A model generated the notes under the pieces. That model worked only from the letters and a program-made list of their open reading frames with translations, was not told the origin of the DNA and searched no databases. This document shows positions 26,709-34,942 of a DNA stretch of 64,000 bases, one piece after another. Each line of letters begins with the position of its first letter. The first letter of the stretch is position 1. The position numbers and the translations under genes were made by a program. This DNA comes from Nostoc sp. FACHB-110 (GTDB lineage Bacteria; Cyanobacteriota; Cyanobacteriia; Cyanobacteriales; Nostocaceae), in assembly GCF_014697425.1 (NCBI RefSeq), contig NZ_JACJRU010000010.1, positions 1 to 64,000 of the forward strand. The letters are read 5' to 3'.

Positions 26709-27604
26709 AAAATCTGAAGTATGAAGTATGTAGACGCACATCGGCTGGCCACAGGCTAGTCAGAAATGAAAATTAGGGAAAAAGTGGAAACACTTACTAA
26801 GTCTATGTCTGAGGAGACAGCAGTATTTGATGTAAAAAACAATGCTTTGATTTTTCAGTATTATTACGTCGTTGTTATTTTCTTATACCCTCTAATCCAG
26901 CCATATTAAAGATTTTAGTTTTGCCTAGTAGTAATCAATTGTCAAATTTCATACTTCACACTTCACACTTCATACTTCATACTTCATATTTCCATTCGTA
27001 ACATCCCACCAAAATTATGCCCAAAGAGTTCGGTTTTCTCCCTACTGATAGGCAACAGAATCGGGGATTTTACCGTCACTATAGATATAGTAAGCACTCT
27101 AAGGAAAGTGCATTTTTAGTTAAGTACACACTTTTGGATTATAATTTTATCCCTCTCAAGGCTACTTTACTATCCATCTGATTTGTTCTAAGATAAAAGA
27201 AAGTAAAACTCATACCGACTTCGGATTTGCCAGTTGCCGTGCGCGACTGAATATAAGAAAGAATTCTGAAAAATAACCCAGCGTGCTTCTAAAAAAGAAA
27301 TAAAAATTTAGGGAGGTAGGGAACCTATCTCAGGAAGGCATCTTCTGGAAACTGAAGTATATGAATTGATTATTCTTAATAACCATAACTGTCATGAACT
27401 ATTTAGAGCAGAAGCAAGTACACAAGCGGCTAGGGACTACGCAGTTGAGATTTTAGATTGTGGATTTTTAATTGTCACCCTATGTAAAACTGTATCCCCA
27501 TTCCTAGTAACACCTGAAATTTGGGGTTTTATAGGTAGCCTTTGTTAATTCTTTATTAGTTATTCAAGATTTACTGTGTTTACGGAGTAGAGGACAACGC
27601 ACCA
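26709..27604. other. Long 5' region of the sigma factor gene
   Basis: About 900 bases with a CTTCATA/CTTCACA heptamer array and otherwise AT-rich sequence. A 60-codon frame near the end lacks family resemblance and is not called. The region presumably contains the sigma gene promoter and a long leader. Confidence 0.4.
26940..26992. repeat. STRR heptamer array (CTTCATA/CTTCACA)
   Basis: About six consecutive seven-base units, variants of CATACTT and CACACTT, in the intergenic region. The same unit recurs near 33610 and 38760. Confidence 0.8.
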
Positions 27605-28588
27605 ATGCCTACTGTTAACACCCAAACTGAAAACCTGAACACCAAATTCACGGCTGATATGGTGCGAACCTATCTGCGAGAAATTGGTCGTGTACCACTG
27701 CTAACCCGTGAGCAAGAAATTGTCTTTGGGAAGCAGGTGCAACAAATGATGAAGCTTGTGGAAGCCAAAGAAGCTTTAGCGAAAAAGTTGCACCGCGAAC
27801 CAAGTTTACCAGAGTGGGCAAGCCATGTTAAACAATCAGAAACCGATGTGAAGCAAACGGTAGCTCAAGGTAAACGCGCCAAGCAAAAAATGATTGAAGC
27901 GAATTTGCGCTTAGTAGTGGCGATCGCCAAGAAATACCAAAAGCGTAACATGGAATTTCTCGATTTAATCCAAGAAGGAACACTGGGATTAGAAAGAGGA
28001 GTAGAGAAATTTGACCCCACACGCGGTTATAAATTCTCAACCTACGCTTACTGGTGGATTCGTCAAGCAATTACCCGTGCGATCGCTCAACAAGGCCGTA
28101 CTATTCGCTTACCGATTCACATTACCGAAAAACTGAACAAAATCAAAAAAGTACAGCGTGAACTAGCCCAAACTCTAGGCCGTTCTCCCACACCTGCGGA
28201 AATTGCCAAAGAACTGGAACTAGAACCAGCGCAAATTCGGGAATATCTGAATATGGCACGTCAACCAGTTTCTTTAGATGTGCGTGTTGGTGATAACCAA
28301 GACACCGAACTGCAAGAAATGTTGGAAGACGAAGGCCCATCACCAGAGTATTACACCACCCAAGAGTTCTTGCGCCAAGACCTGAACACCTTGCTCGCTG
28401 AACTCACACCCCAACAGCGCGAAGTGTTGGCTCTGCGCTTTGGCTTAGAAGATGGTAATGAATTGTCTTTGGCGAAAGTTGGCGAAAGATTAAATCTCAG
28501 CCGCGAACGTGTTCGTCAACTCGAACACCAAGCCTTAGCTCATCTGCGCCGCCGTCGCGCCAACGTCAAAGAATACGTTGCTAGTTAA
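27605..28588 (+). CDS. Group 2 RpoD-like sigma-70 factor (SigB-type)
   Basis: An RNA polymerase sigma factor lacking the long region 1.1 of primary sigma factors. Visible parts: region 1.2 ([20 protein letters not shown]), 2.1-2.4 ([60 protein letters not shown]), 3 ([20 protein letters not shown]) and 4 with its helix-turn-helix ([20 protein letters not shown]). The 327-residue length and N-terminus resemble the SigB family of Nostocales, which respond to stress or nitrogen step-down, but I cannot assign the exact paralogue. A strong terminator follows. Confidence 0.92.
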   Translation: MPTVNTQTENLNTKFTADMVRTYLREIGRVPLLTREQEIVFGKQVQQMMKLVEAKEALAKKLHREPSLPEWASHVKQSETDVKQTVAQGKRAKQKMIEANLRLVVAIAKKYQKRNMEFLDLIQEGTLGLERGVEKFDPTRGYKFSTYAYWWIRQAITRAIAQQGRTIRLPIHITEKLNKIKKVQRELAQTLGRSPTPAEIAKELELEPAQIREYLNMARQPVSLDVRVGDNQDTELQEMLEDEGPSPEYYTTQEFLRQDLNTLLAELTPQQREVLALRFGLEDGNELSLAKVGERLNLSRERVRQLEHQALAHLRRRRANVKEYVAS

Positions 28589-28607
28589 TAATTAAATAAC
28601 GGTGATG

Positions 28608-28636
28608 CGCCTCCTGAATTCAGGGGGCGATTTTTT
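28608..28636 (+). terminator. Rho-independent terminator of the sigma factor gene
   Basis: An eight-base GC-rich stem (CGCCTCCT / AGGGGGCG, one G-T pair) with loop GAATTC is followed directly by A and six T. It lies 20 bases after the stop codon. Confidence 0.88.
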
Positions 28637-28709
28637 ATGTCAAAATAAGGTGCGATCGCCCGTAATCTTTGTATTATTATTTTGGGTAAAATCACTATAT
28701 TTTAAAGTA

Positions 28710-29126
28710 ATGGCTGCTAAAGATATTTTTCATAACGCGGTTAAGAAAGGGTTAGAAAAAGAAGGATGGATAATTACAGATGATCCTCTCAGAATTAGAG
28801 CAGGTAGGGTTGATATGCAAATCGATCTGGGAGCAGAAAAACTAATTGCTGCTGAGAGAGGAGAAGAAAAGATAGCTGTTGAAATTAAAAGCTTTACTAG
28901 TCCATCTAATATTTCTGAATTTCATACTGCGTTGGGACAATTTCTTAACTACCGTGTTGCTTTAGAAGAACAGCAACCTGACCGTTTTTTATATTTAGCA
29001 GTTCCACAAGGTACTTATAAAACTTTTTTTAACTTACCATTTTTAGAGACTATCATTGCACGGTTTCAACTTAGTCTGTTAGTCTACGATCCAAACAAGG
29101 AGGCAATTTTAGAATGGAAAAAATAG
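28710..29126 (+). CDS. xisH: XisH-family protein (second copy)
   Basis: A 138-residue homologue of the XisH encoded at about 16.4 kb: MAAKDIFHNAVKKGLEKEGW, IDLGAEKLIAAERG, IAVEIKSFTSPS and FHTALGQFLNYRVAL. It starts at the normal family position; a longer frame upstream overlaps the sigma factor terminator and is rejected. It overlaps xisI by 13 bases. It has no SLATT-like partner upstream, unlike the first pair. Confidence 0.92.
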   Translation: MAAKDIFHNAVKKGLEKEGWIITDDPLRIRAGRVDMQIDLGAEKLIAAERGEEKIAVEIKSFTSPSNISEFHTALGQFLNYRVALEEQQPDRFLYLAVPQGTYKTFFNLPFLETIIARFQLSLLVYDPNKEAILEWKK

Positions 29127-29449
29127 AACAATATCGTATATACATCCAACAATTATTAACTGAATATGCTAAAGGAAGCCCTTCTGATGATGAAGTAGAC
29201 ACAGAACTAATTTTTGATACACAAAGGGATCATTATCAGGTTGTTTATACAGGTTGGAAAAATCGCCGCCCAATGTACGGTTGTGTGTTACATCTAGATA
29301 TCAAGAATGACAAAATTTGGATACAGTATGATGGTACTGAGATTGGTATGGCTAATGAATTAGTTAGATTAGGAGTGCCGAAAGAAGATATTGTACTAGC
29401 ATTTCATGAACCATTGGTGAGGCAATATACAGGTTTTGGCGTTGGTTAA
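29114..29449 (+). CDS. xisI: XisI-family protein (second copy)
   Basis: A 111-residue partner of the overlapping XisH: IQQLLTEYAKG, LIFDTQRDHYQVVYTGWKN, HLDIKNDKIWIQYDGTEIG and LGVPKEDIVLAFHEPLVRQYTGFGVG. The two XisI proteins in this window are clearly homologous but diverged, so the pairs are not a recent local duplication. Confidence 0.93.
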   Translation: MEKIEQYRIYIQQLLTEYAKGSPSDDEVDTELIFDTQRDHYQVVYTGWKNRRPMYGCVLHLDIKNDKIWIQYDGTEIGMANELVRLGVPKEDIVLAFHEPLVRQYTGFGVG

Positions 29450-29490
29450 ATTGAGCCTTAAGTTTACCTCATCCAGGGAAAAAAGAACCT

Positions 29491-30090
29491 ATGCCCTACA
29501 GTGACTTTACTATCAGAAAAGTCAAACAAACCTTTGGCATAAACACCATTGAAGGTGAAAAATTTTTGCCAGAAATCAAACCAATTGCTGCTAGTGATAC
29601 GCTGACAGATTTTTTAGCAGAAAGCTTGCCATTAGCTATAGCAACAGGCAGTGAAAAAGCCCGTTCTGAATTAATAATCAGTCCAGTTTTATTAGAAGTA
29701 CGCAAGATTTTACAAAGAAAAATTAGTTTATTTTCTGGTGCTGACTTTACTGTAGATCCCGCTTTAGGATTGACTGGAGTTTGTGATTTTCTTCTGAGTC
29801 GTTCCCCAGAACAGTTAGAAATTGAAGCACCAGCCGTTATTATTATTGAAGCGAAAAAAGCAGATTTGAATCCAGGTATTGGTCAGTGCATTGCGGAAAT
29901 GATTGCGGCTCAAAAATTCAATGAAATTAATAATCAAGCTATTTCTACAATTTATGGCTGTGTGACTAATGGTACTGCTTGGCGGTTTCTGCAATTAACA
30001 GGGCAGAATGTGACTATTGATTTAACTGATTATCCCTTACCACCAGTGGATGTAATACTCGGAATTTTAGTTTGGATGCTCACTCGATAA
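29491..30090 (+). CDS. PD-(D/E)XK nuclease-fold hypothetical protein
   Basis: A 199-residue protein with a nuclease-like core: FTVDPALGLTGVCDFLLS (Asp), then APAVIIIEAKKADLNPGIGQCIAEMIAAQ (ExK plus downstream Gln), then a Gly/Trp-rich end (IYGCVTNGTAWRFLQL). It resembles small restriction-endonuclease-like proteins widespread in cyanobacteria. Function is unknown. It begins 41 bases after xisI on the same strand, so the three may be cotranscribed. Confidence 0.7.
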   Translation: MPYSDFTIRKVKQTFGINTIEGEKFLPEIKPIAASDTLTDFLAESLPLAIATGSEKARSELIISPVLLEVRKILQRKISLFSGADFTVDPALGLTGVCDFLLSRSPEQLEIEAPAVIIIEAKKADLNPGIGQCIAEMIAAQKFNEINNQAISTIYGCVTNGTAWRFLQLTGQNVTIDLTDYPLPPVDVILGILVWMLTR

Positions 30091-30105
30091 TTTCTCTACT
30101 CACAT

Positions 30106-30246
30106 CTTGCACCTAGCCCCAGCGAATGGAATTCGCGGCTATACAAACGAAGTCCGCCTACGCGGACTGACGAGAAATCAAGGGTTTGGAACCCGCGCAG
30201 GCGGGTTTTGTCTGTGTAGCCGCGACTTCAGTCGCAGGCGTGCAAG
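30106..30246. repeat. Interspersed four-hairpin repeat, copy A
   Basis: An outer stem CTTGCAC / GTGCAAG and an inner stem GGCTATACA / TGTGTAGCC enclose or flank four hairpins: GCGAAT-gga-ATTCGC, AGTCCGC-ctac-GCGGACT, AACCCGC-gcag-GCGGGTT and GCGACT-tc-AGTCGC. A structurally equivalent copy with different stem sequences lies at about 41.7 kb, and a mini-derivative at about 31.1 kb. It overlaps the 3' end of the Uma2 gene. It is probably a non-autonomous mobile or REP-like element. Confidence 0.75.
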
Positions 30247-30927
30247 ATATGAGTCTACAAAACTCTGATGTTCAGGAGTCGATAAACCTTGCTCTAAAGT
30301 GGCTAAGACTTGAGCTAAGTCTCCTGATAATAATGCTGACTTTGCTAACCATAAACCCGGAAAGACTAGAGAGCAAATTATATCATCTGAATTTGGTGTA
30401 AGTTGAATATACTCACCTTCATTTAATCTAAACCAATCAAATTGGCGATCGTAAACTCGCCAAACTAAATATTCTTGTACTTGATTGCGGCGATAGACTT
30501 TCAGTTTTTCATGCAAATCATAAGAAGCACTAGAAGCAGCAATCTCCACAATTAATTCTGGCGCACCTTCGACATAATCATCTTCGGTAATGCGTGACTG
30601 TCCCCCTTGTTCGATTCTCAGCAGTGCATCTGGTTGTGGTTCGTTATCGGCATCTAATAAAACAGTTGTGTTATCCAGCGTTTCCACTCCTGGGGTAGCA
30701 GCTTCATAAGCGACTAACCAGCCCATAATACGGCTATGGGGTTTACCATGTGTTTTTGCGCGTACAGGGGAAGCCACGTAAACAACTCCTTCAATTAATT
30801 CTGCTTTTTTGAGATGCGACATAGCGTGGTAGCGACGCTCAAATTCAGCACGGGTGAGTCTGTCGCCATTTTCTAAAGGTGGAGTTGTCAATAATTCAGC
30901 AGTTTTGTCAGCAGATATCATAATCAA
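30178..30927 (-). CDS. Uma2-family (DUF820) putative endonuclease, 3' end in repeat
   Basis: A second Uma2 protein: LTRAEFERRYHAM, KKAELIEGVVYVASPV, EPQPDALLRI (conserved Asp), APELIVEIAASSASYDLHEKLKVYRRNQVQEYLVWRV (ExK region). This core accounts for about 190 residues. The last ~20 residues (LKSRLHRQNPPARVPNP) are encoded by the interspersed hairpin repeat, which also supplies the stop codon, so the natural C-terminus was probably replaced. MISADK, two codons in, is an alternative start. Confidence 0.85.
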   Translation of the reverse strand: MIMISADKTAELLTTPPLENGDRLTRAEFERRYHAMSHLKKAELIEGVVYVASPVRAKTHGKPHSRIMGWLVAYEAATPGVETLDNTTVLLDADNEPQPDALLRIEQGGQSRITEDDYVEGAPELIVEIAASSASYDLHEKLKVYRRNQVQEYLVWRVYDRQFDWFRLNEGEYIQLTPNSDDIICSLVFPGLWLAKSALLSGDLAQVLATLEQGLSTPEHQSFVDSYLARLRLKSRLHRQNPPARVPNP

Positions 30928-31315
30928 TAATTATCCTTAGCCTCTAATCTCTAGCCTCTAGTCTTCAACCTTTATCTGTCCGGCTTTAGAGGCAATTGTC
31001 GCCCTTTGAAATCTTGGGCAACAGATATGACTACAACTATCTCATTGTTATGTTATCAGTTTATCCTAGCTGCACATAGCCCCGATGAATGGAATTCATC
31101 GGGGCTATGTGCAAGATGTGAATTAGCCTTTTCAATATCTCTTGTGCGCCTGCACTCAACCTACTGGCGTGGCAAGCTGAAAATGTTGCAGGAAAATTCT
31201 CTTGTGGGATGGACTTCTAGCCTATTCGGTGCAGGGAGGATGCGCCACTACTTTTTTCCAGTATTTACACATACAATGTGTGAAGTATGTTATGTTGCAC
31301 ACTTCACACTTTTTC
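30928..31315. other. Intergenic region with repeats
   Basis: Contains CTCTAGC/CTAATCT heptamers (30938-30966), a 20-bp perfect hairpin (31071-31113) and a palindromic ACACATACAATGTGTG patch near 31267. A long open frame across it is repeat-derived and not called. Confidence 0.6.
31071..31113. repeat. Perfect 20-bp inverted repeat, mini form of the hairpin repeat
   Basis: Two 20-base arms (TGCACATAGCCCCGATGAAT and its exact complement) flank the loop GGA. The core GAATGGAATTC and the flanking TAGCCCC are shared with copy A at 30.1 kb, so it looks like an internal-deletion derivative of that element. Confidence 0.85.
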
Positions 31316-31765
31316 TCATCGCCTCAAAGACAAGCGGGGGCGATTTTCCATTTGTTTACACAATCGTAATTCTGTACCTTTGCGGCTCCATTCTACCTGA
31401 TCAAAAATTTGATGGAGCAAACACAAACCGCGACCACTTTCTGATTCATCTGGTGGTAAATAGTCTCCCGACTCTATATCAGAATTTGGTTCTGGTGTAA
31501 AGCCTTGACCTTGGTCTGAAATTACCCACCAATATTGATTATCTATCAACGAAAAACGGACGACAACTCTTTTACTAGGATCAAGATTATTACCATGTTT
31601 TGCGGCATTGACTAAGGCTTCTTGAAGTCCTAACCGCAGTTCTGCTTGTAATTTTGCTGGAATCTCTGCCAACAGTAAATCTAATATGGGACAAAGATAG
31701 AGTGTTGAGGCAAAACTAAGTGTACCCCAGTAACGTCCTACAGGACGAAGCGAAATACTAATCAC
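31316..31765 (-). CDS. Anti-sigma regulatory factor, RsbW-like HATPase
   Basis: A 149-residue GHKL-type kinase domain standing alone, as in RsbW/SpoIIAB anti-sigma or switch kinases. The N box is LGLQEALVNAAKHGN, G1 is VISDQGQGF, and G2 is ESGRGLCLLHQIFDQVEW. Such proteins bind a sigma factor or phosphorylate a STAS antagonist. A STAS protein is encoded at about 50 kb, but pairing is unproven. No sensor domain or membrane segment is visible. Confidence 0.85.
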   Translation of the reverse strand: MISISLRPVGRYWGTLSFASTLYLCPILDLLLAEIPAKLQAELRLGLQEALVNAAKHGNNLDPSKRVVVRFSLIDNQYWWVISDQGQGFTPEPNSDIESGDYLPPDESESGRGLCLLHQIFDQVEWSRKGTELRLCKQMENRPRLSLRR

Positions 31766-32186
31766 AAGAGAAACCCCATAGCTTTCAGTTAGCCAGACAT
31801 CAGTTTGCTTGTAAGCGCACCCTGACAGAATTGGAGGTAGTCATGCTGCCTTCAAACTTGCGTCTTTTATACTAAGTTTTGAAAATGCTAGGGAGCATTG
31901 ACTCTATTTATGAAATTCAATTGTTGGTACATAAAACGGCGGTTAAATTTCTGCGATTGCAGTCAGCAACTTAAAAGATGCTGAAGATTTTTGAGAAATA
32001 TGAGGACAAGTATTGTATTGCCGATTTTGACTTCAAACAATCTTATTCATAAGTTTTTGAGAGTCTATGCAACTTTAGTAGTTTTAACAAAATCATTCTA
32101 TTTTTAGACTAATTAGATTTTAGCATTTTTACTATCCACTAGACTACAAATTTCAAATTTGAGTTTTTGATGAAGACTCAGTAACT
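31766..32186. other. Intergenic region between RsbW-like and rlmD genes
   Basis: About 420 AT-rich bases. The only coding-like item is a 10-codon frame (31843-31875, plus strand) behind a strong GGAGGT, noted as a finding. No terminator was recognised. Confidence 0.4.
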
Positions 32187-33560
32187 CTATTTAAAATCTG
32201 ATAGCGCAAGAAAGGCAGCAACTTCTATATGAGATGTTTGCGGGAAAAAATCAGCCGGTTGTATACGTGAAAGTGCGTAGATTCCTCCTTCACATAATAA
32301 TTTCAAATCGCGGGCAAGAGTGGCTACTTTACAGCTGACGTAAACGATGCGGGCAGGTTTCGATCGCAGTAATGAATCGATGACAGTGCGATCGCATCCC
32401 TTACGTGGTGGATCAAGTATGACCACATTAGGTATTATTCCCATTTGCGGCAGTAAATTCTCTACTGCACCAACTTGAAATGTAACGTTATGTATACTAT
32501 TGCGATTAGCGTTGAAAATAGCTTGCTCAACGGCTTCGGCTTGTAACTCCAGTCCCACAGCTTGGCGGACTTGTTTTGCTAAAGGCAGAGTTAAAGTTCC
32601 AATACCACAATAAGCATCAACAAGCACCTCGTTACCTTGTAGCTGTAATTCTGACTGAATTACCTCTAACAGTGCTTCGGCTGTTTCCGTGGAAACTTGG
32701 AAAAATGTATCGGGGCGGACTTGAAATTCTAAACTGGCAAACTCTTCTCTCAGATAAGGAACTCCAGCAATAGTGCGAGTTTCCCTACCAAAAATGGCAT
32801 TAGTGCGTTCTGGGTTGCGATTTAAAGAAACTCCCACCAATTGCGGATATCGCTGCAACCATTCCTCGGCTTGTTGGGTAATTCCCGGTAAATTCCACTC
32901 AGTAACCACCAAAGTTAACAGCATCTCTCCAGTCCGGCGGCCAATACGTAAACCTAAATGGCGAATTTGCCCTTTGTGCTGTTGTTCGTTGTAAATTTTC
33001 CAGCCACGCTTTTGAATGTCTTGCTTGACTTCCGCAAGCAGAGGATTTAAGCGAGAATCCTGCACAGGACACTGATTTAAATTCACTAAATGGTGACTAC
33101 CTTTTTGATAGTATCCTGCCTGCACTTGTCCTGTCGCAGAAATACTAAAAGGATAAGTAGATTTATTGCGGTATGCCAAAGGTGAAGCAGATGTTAATAC
33201 AGGCTCTACTAATGGTGCAGTAAAACCACCGATGCGCTGCAAAGCTTGGATAACTTGATTGCGTTTAGCTGCTAGCTGATATTCATAATCAATATGCTGC
33301 CACTGACAACCACCACACTTATCAGCCACAATACAGCTTGGGCGGATGCGGTGCGGTGATGGCTGCAATAGCTCGATAAGTTTGCCGTGAGCATATTTTG
33401 GCTTGACGTGTAATAAACGTACCATGACGCGATCGCCTGGGACAGTATCAGGCACAAATACCACCCGCTCCTCATAGCGCCCCACTCCATCACCAGTGTC
33501 ACTGAGATCAGCGATCGCAACTTCAATTAATTCACCTTGTTTCCAAATATTATTTGTCAT
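32187..33560 (-). CDS. rlmD: 23S rRNA (uracil-5)-methyltransferase, RlmD/RumA family
   Basis: Methylates a uridine of 23S rRNA at C5 using SAM. An N-terminal TRAM domain (about 5-65) precedes the Fe-S cysteines C76, C82 and C85 (CIVADKCGGC) with the fourth in NQCPVQD. The C-terminal Rossmann domain contains LVDAYCGIGTLTLPLA, VILDPPRKGCDRTVID and the catalytic cysteine in IVYVSCKVATLARDL. Length (457) is typical. Which uridine (747 or 1939 in E. coli numbering) is modified cannot be read from sequence; cyanobacteria often have a single enzyme of this class. Confidence 0.9.
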   Translation of the reverse strand: MTNNIWKQGELIEVAIADLSDTGDGVGRYEERVVFVPDTVPGDRVMVRLLHVKPKYAHGKLIELLQPSPHRIRPSCIVADKCGGCQWQHIDYEYQLAAKRNQVIQALQRIGGFTAPLVEPVLTSASPLAYRNKSTYPFSISATGQVQAGYYQKGSHHLVNLNQCPVQDSRLNPLLAEVKQDIQKRGWKIYNEQQHKGQIRHLGLRIGRRTGEMLLTLVVTEWNLPGITQQAEEWLQRYPQLVGVSLNRNPERTNAIFGRETRTIAGVPYLREEFASLEFQVRPDTFFQVSTETAEALLEVIQSELQLQGNEVLVDAYCGIGTLTLPLAKQVRQAVGLELQAEAVEQAIFNANRNSIHNVTFQVGAVENLLPQMGIIPNVVILDPPRKGCDRTVIDSLLRSKPARIVYVSCKVATLARDLKLLCEGGIYALSRIQPADFFPQTSHIEVAAFLALSDFK

Positions 33561-33632
33561 TAGTCAATAGTCATTTGTCATTTGTCAAGAGATTGAAGTT
33601 TATTTTCATACTTCACACTTCATACTTCATAC
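33560..33632. repeat. STRR heptamer repeats
   Basis: TAGTCAA/TTGTCAT units followed by CTTCATA/CTTCACA units between the rlmD start and apcD. Confidence 0.75.
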
Positions 33633-33705
33633 TTTTATTTCCCTTCCCCTCTGTACCTCCAACTCGTTAAACTAGCAAATAATATTTCTCGTGATTACAA
33701 TAATC

Positions 33706-34191
33706 ATGACTGTAATTAGCCAAGTTATTCTCAAAGCCGACGACGAACTGCGTTATCCCAGCAGTGGCGAACTCAAAAGTATCAAAGAATTTTTGCAAAC
33801 TGGCGAGCAACGGACGCGCATTGCCGCGACCTTAGCTGAAAATGAAAAAAAGATAGTTCAGGAAGCCACCAAGCAACTTTGGCAGAAGCGTCCTGATTTT
33901 ATCGCACCCGGTGGCAATGCCTATGGTGAACGCCAACGTGCATTGTGTATCCGTGACTTTGGCTGGTATTTACGCCTGATTACCTATGGCGTACTTGCTG
34001 GTGACAAAGAGCCAATTGAAAAAATCGGTTTAATTGGTGTGCGGGAAATGTACAACTCCCTTGGTGTTCCCGTTCCTGGAATGGTAGAAGCCATCAGTTG
34101 TCTGAAAAAAGCCTCCCTTGACTTACTCAGTGCAGACGACGCAGCAGCAGCAGCACCATACTTTGATTACATCATTCAAGCGATGTCATAA
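33706..34191 (+). CDS. apcD: Allophycocyanin alpha-B subunit ApcD
   Basis: A phycobilisome core terminal emitter that passes energy to photosystem I. The 161-residue globin-like phycobiliprotein has the chromophore cysteine in [21 protein letters not shown], and [24 protein letters not shown] and [11 protein letters not shown] characteristic of ApcD rather than ApcA (as I recall Nostoc ApcD). The chosen ATG gives [20 protein letters not shown]; in-frame codons upstream are not conserved. The gene stands alone, as apcD usually does. Confidence 0.93.
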   Translation: MTVISQVILKADDELRYPSSGELKSIKEFLQTGEQRTRIAATLAENEKKIVQEATKQLWQKRPDFIAPGGNAYGERQRALCIRDFGWYLRLITYGVLAGDKEPIEKIGLIGVREMYNSLGVPVPGMVEAISCLKKASLDLLSADDAAAAAPYFDYIIQAMS

Positions 34192-34233
34192 GCCAAAGTT
34201 TGTGTTGTTTCTTTAGATGTGTCTTTCTGAGGT

Positions 34234-34330
34234 GAAAGTGCTGAGTGCTGAGGAGCCACTGCGTTGGGCGGCTCTGCCGACTCCCTCAGTGGCGTTGCTG
34301 AGTGCTGAGTTGAAAGTGCTGAGTAAACCT
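34234..34330. repeat. STRR array (AGTGCTG) with nested hairpin insertion
   Basis: AGTGCTG units on both sides of a segment whose ends pair (GCCACTG 34255-34261, CAGTGGC 34287-34293). The hairpin segment appears to have been inserted into the heptamer array. Confidence 0.65.
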
Positions 34331-34442
34331 ACTAGTTGCCCTTTCATACTTGGCTTTTGACATCAGTTTCATCAGGACTGTCTCTTAAAGTGAGTGCTGA
34401 GTGTTAGCACTCAAACATAACAACTCTAATTTGATCATACTC

Positions 34443-34514
34443 TCCCCACATTTGGTAGTGGCTTTGGCCGTCTCTGTGTCAAGCTATCAACCAACTGTGG
34501 GGAAATTTTATTTA
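34443..34514 (+). terminator. Hairpin with T-rich tail, possible terminator or small RNA 3' end
   Basis: TCCCCACA-TTTGGT pairs with ACCAAC-TGTGGGGA across a ~35-base loop that itself contains a small GGC/GCC stem, followed by AAATTTTATTT. It lies 250 bases after apcD, so it could end that transcript or a short RNA. Confidence 0.4.
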
Positions 34515-34942
34515 GTCAATGGTCATTATTTATTCTTCCCCTAACGCCCCACTCCTCAATTCCCAAATACAAAAAGCCGACAGTCTTTCATTCAAGCTGT
34601 CGGCGATTAGTGTGTTCCCTATTAATGACTCGGCTAGAGTTCAGTTGTCTGTAATTATGCCAACTTGGCAAATGAGAAGGAACGATCTCGGTCATAAATC
34701 TATGTGATTGTCGTCACTTGAGTGTTAATATCCAACGGAATCTACTTAAGTAAGTAATAACGGATAGAAATGAAACAGTCATCCGAATAATCTAGGGTTT
34801 GTGTCAGAGATATAAAAGTCTAAGTGTTCAACTGCGCCCAGTCTTTGCACGTACGCTTGAGCGTAAGTCCGACCACAAATGACCAATGATAATTGACCAT
34901 TAACTATAAAATAGTTTTCTGTCCCATTGGTGCATTATTCTC

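Larger units (their letters stand above)
34192..34942. other. Intergenic region apcD-purL with repeats and hairpins
   Basis: About 750 bases. They hold an AGTGCTG heptamer array interrupted by a small hairpin element, two further hairpins (34443-34503 and 34576-34604) and TGACCAT-type heptamers just before purL. No protein gene is convincing. Confidence 0.6.

Noticed and set aside
27366..27548. 60-codon frame upstream of the sigma factor
   Set aside because: No ribosome site or family resemblance; AT-rich leader DNA.
31006..31500. 164-codon open frame, plus strand
   Set aside because: It crosses the 20-bp hairpin, heptamers and the reverse strand of the RsbW-like gene.
34392..34412. CIRCE-like heat-shock operator (GAGTGCT / AGCACTC)
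   Set aside because: The arms are in the opposite order to CIRCE (TTAGCACTC-N9-GAGTGCTAA) and belong to the AGTGCTG heptamer family.
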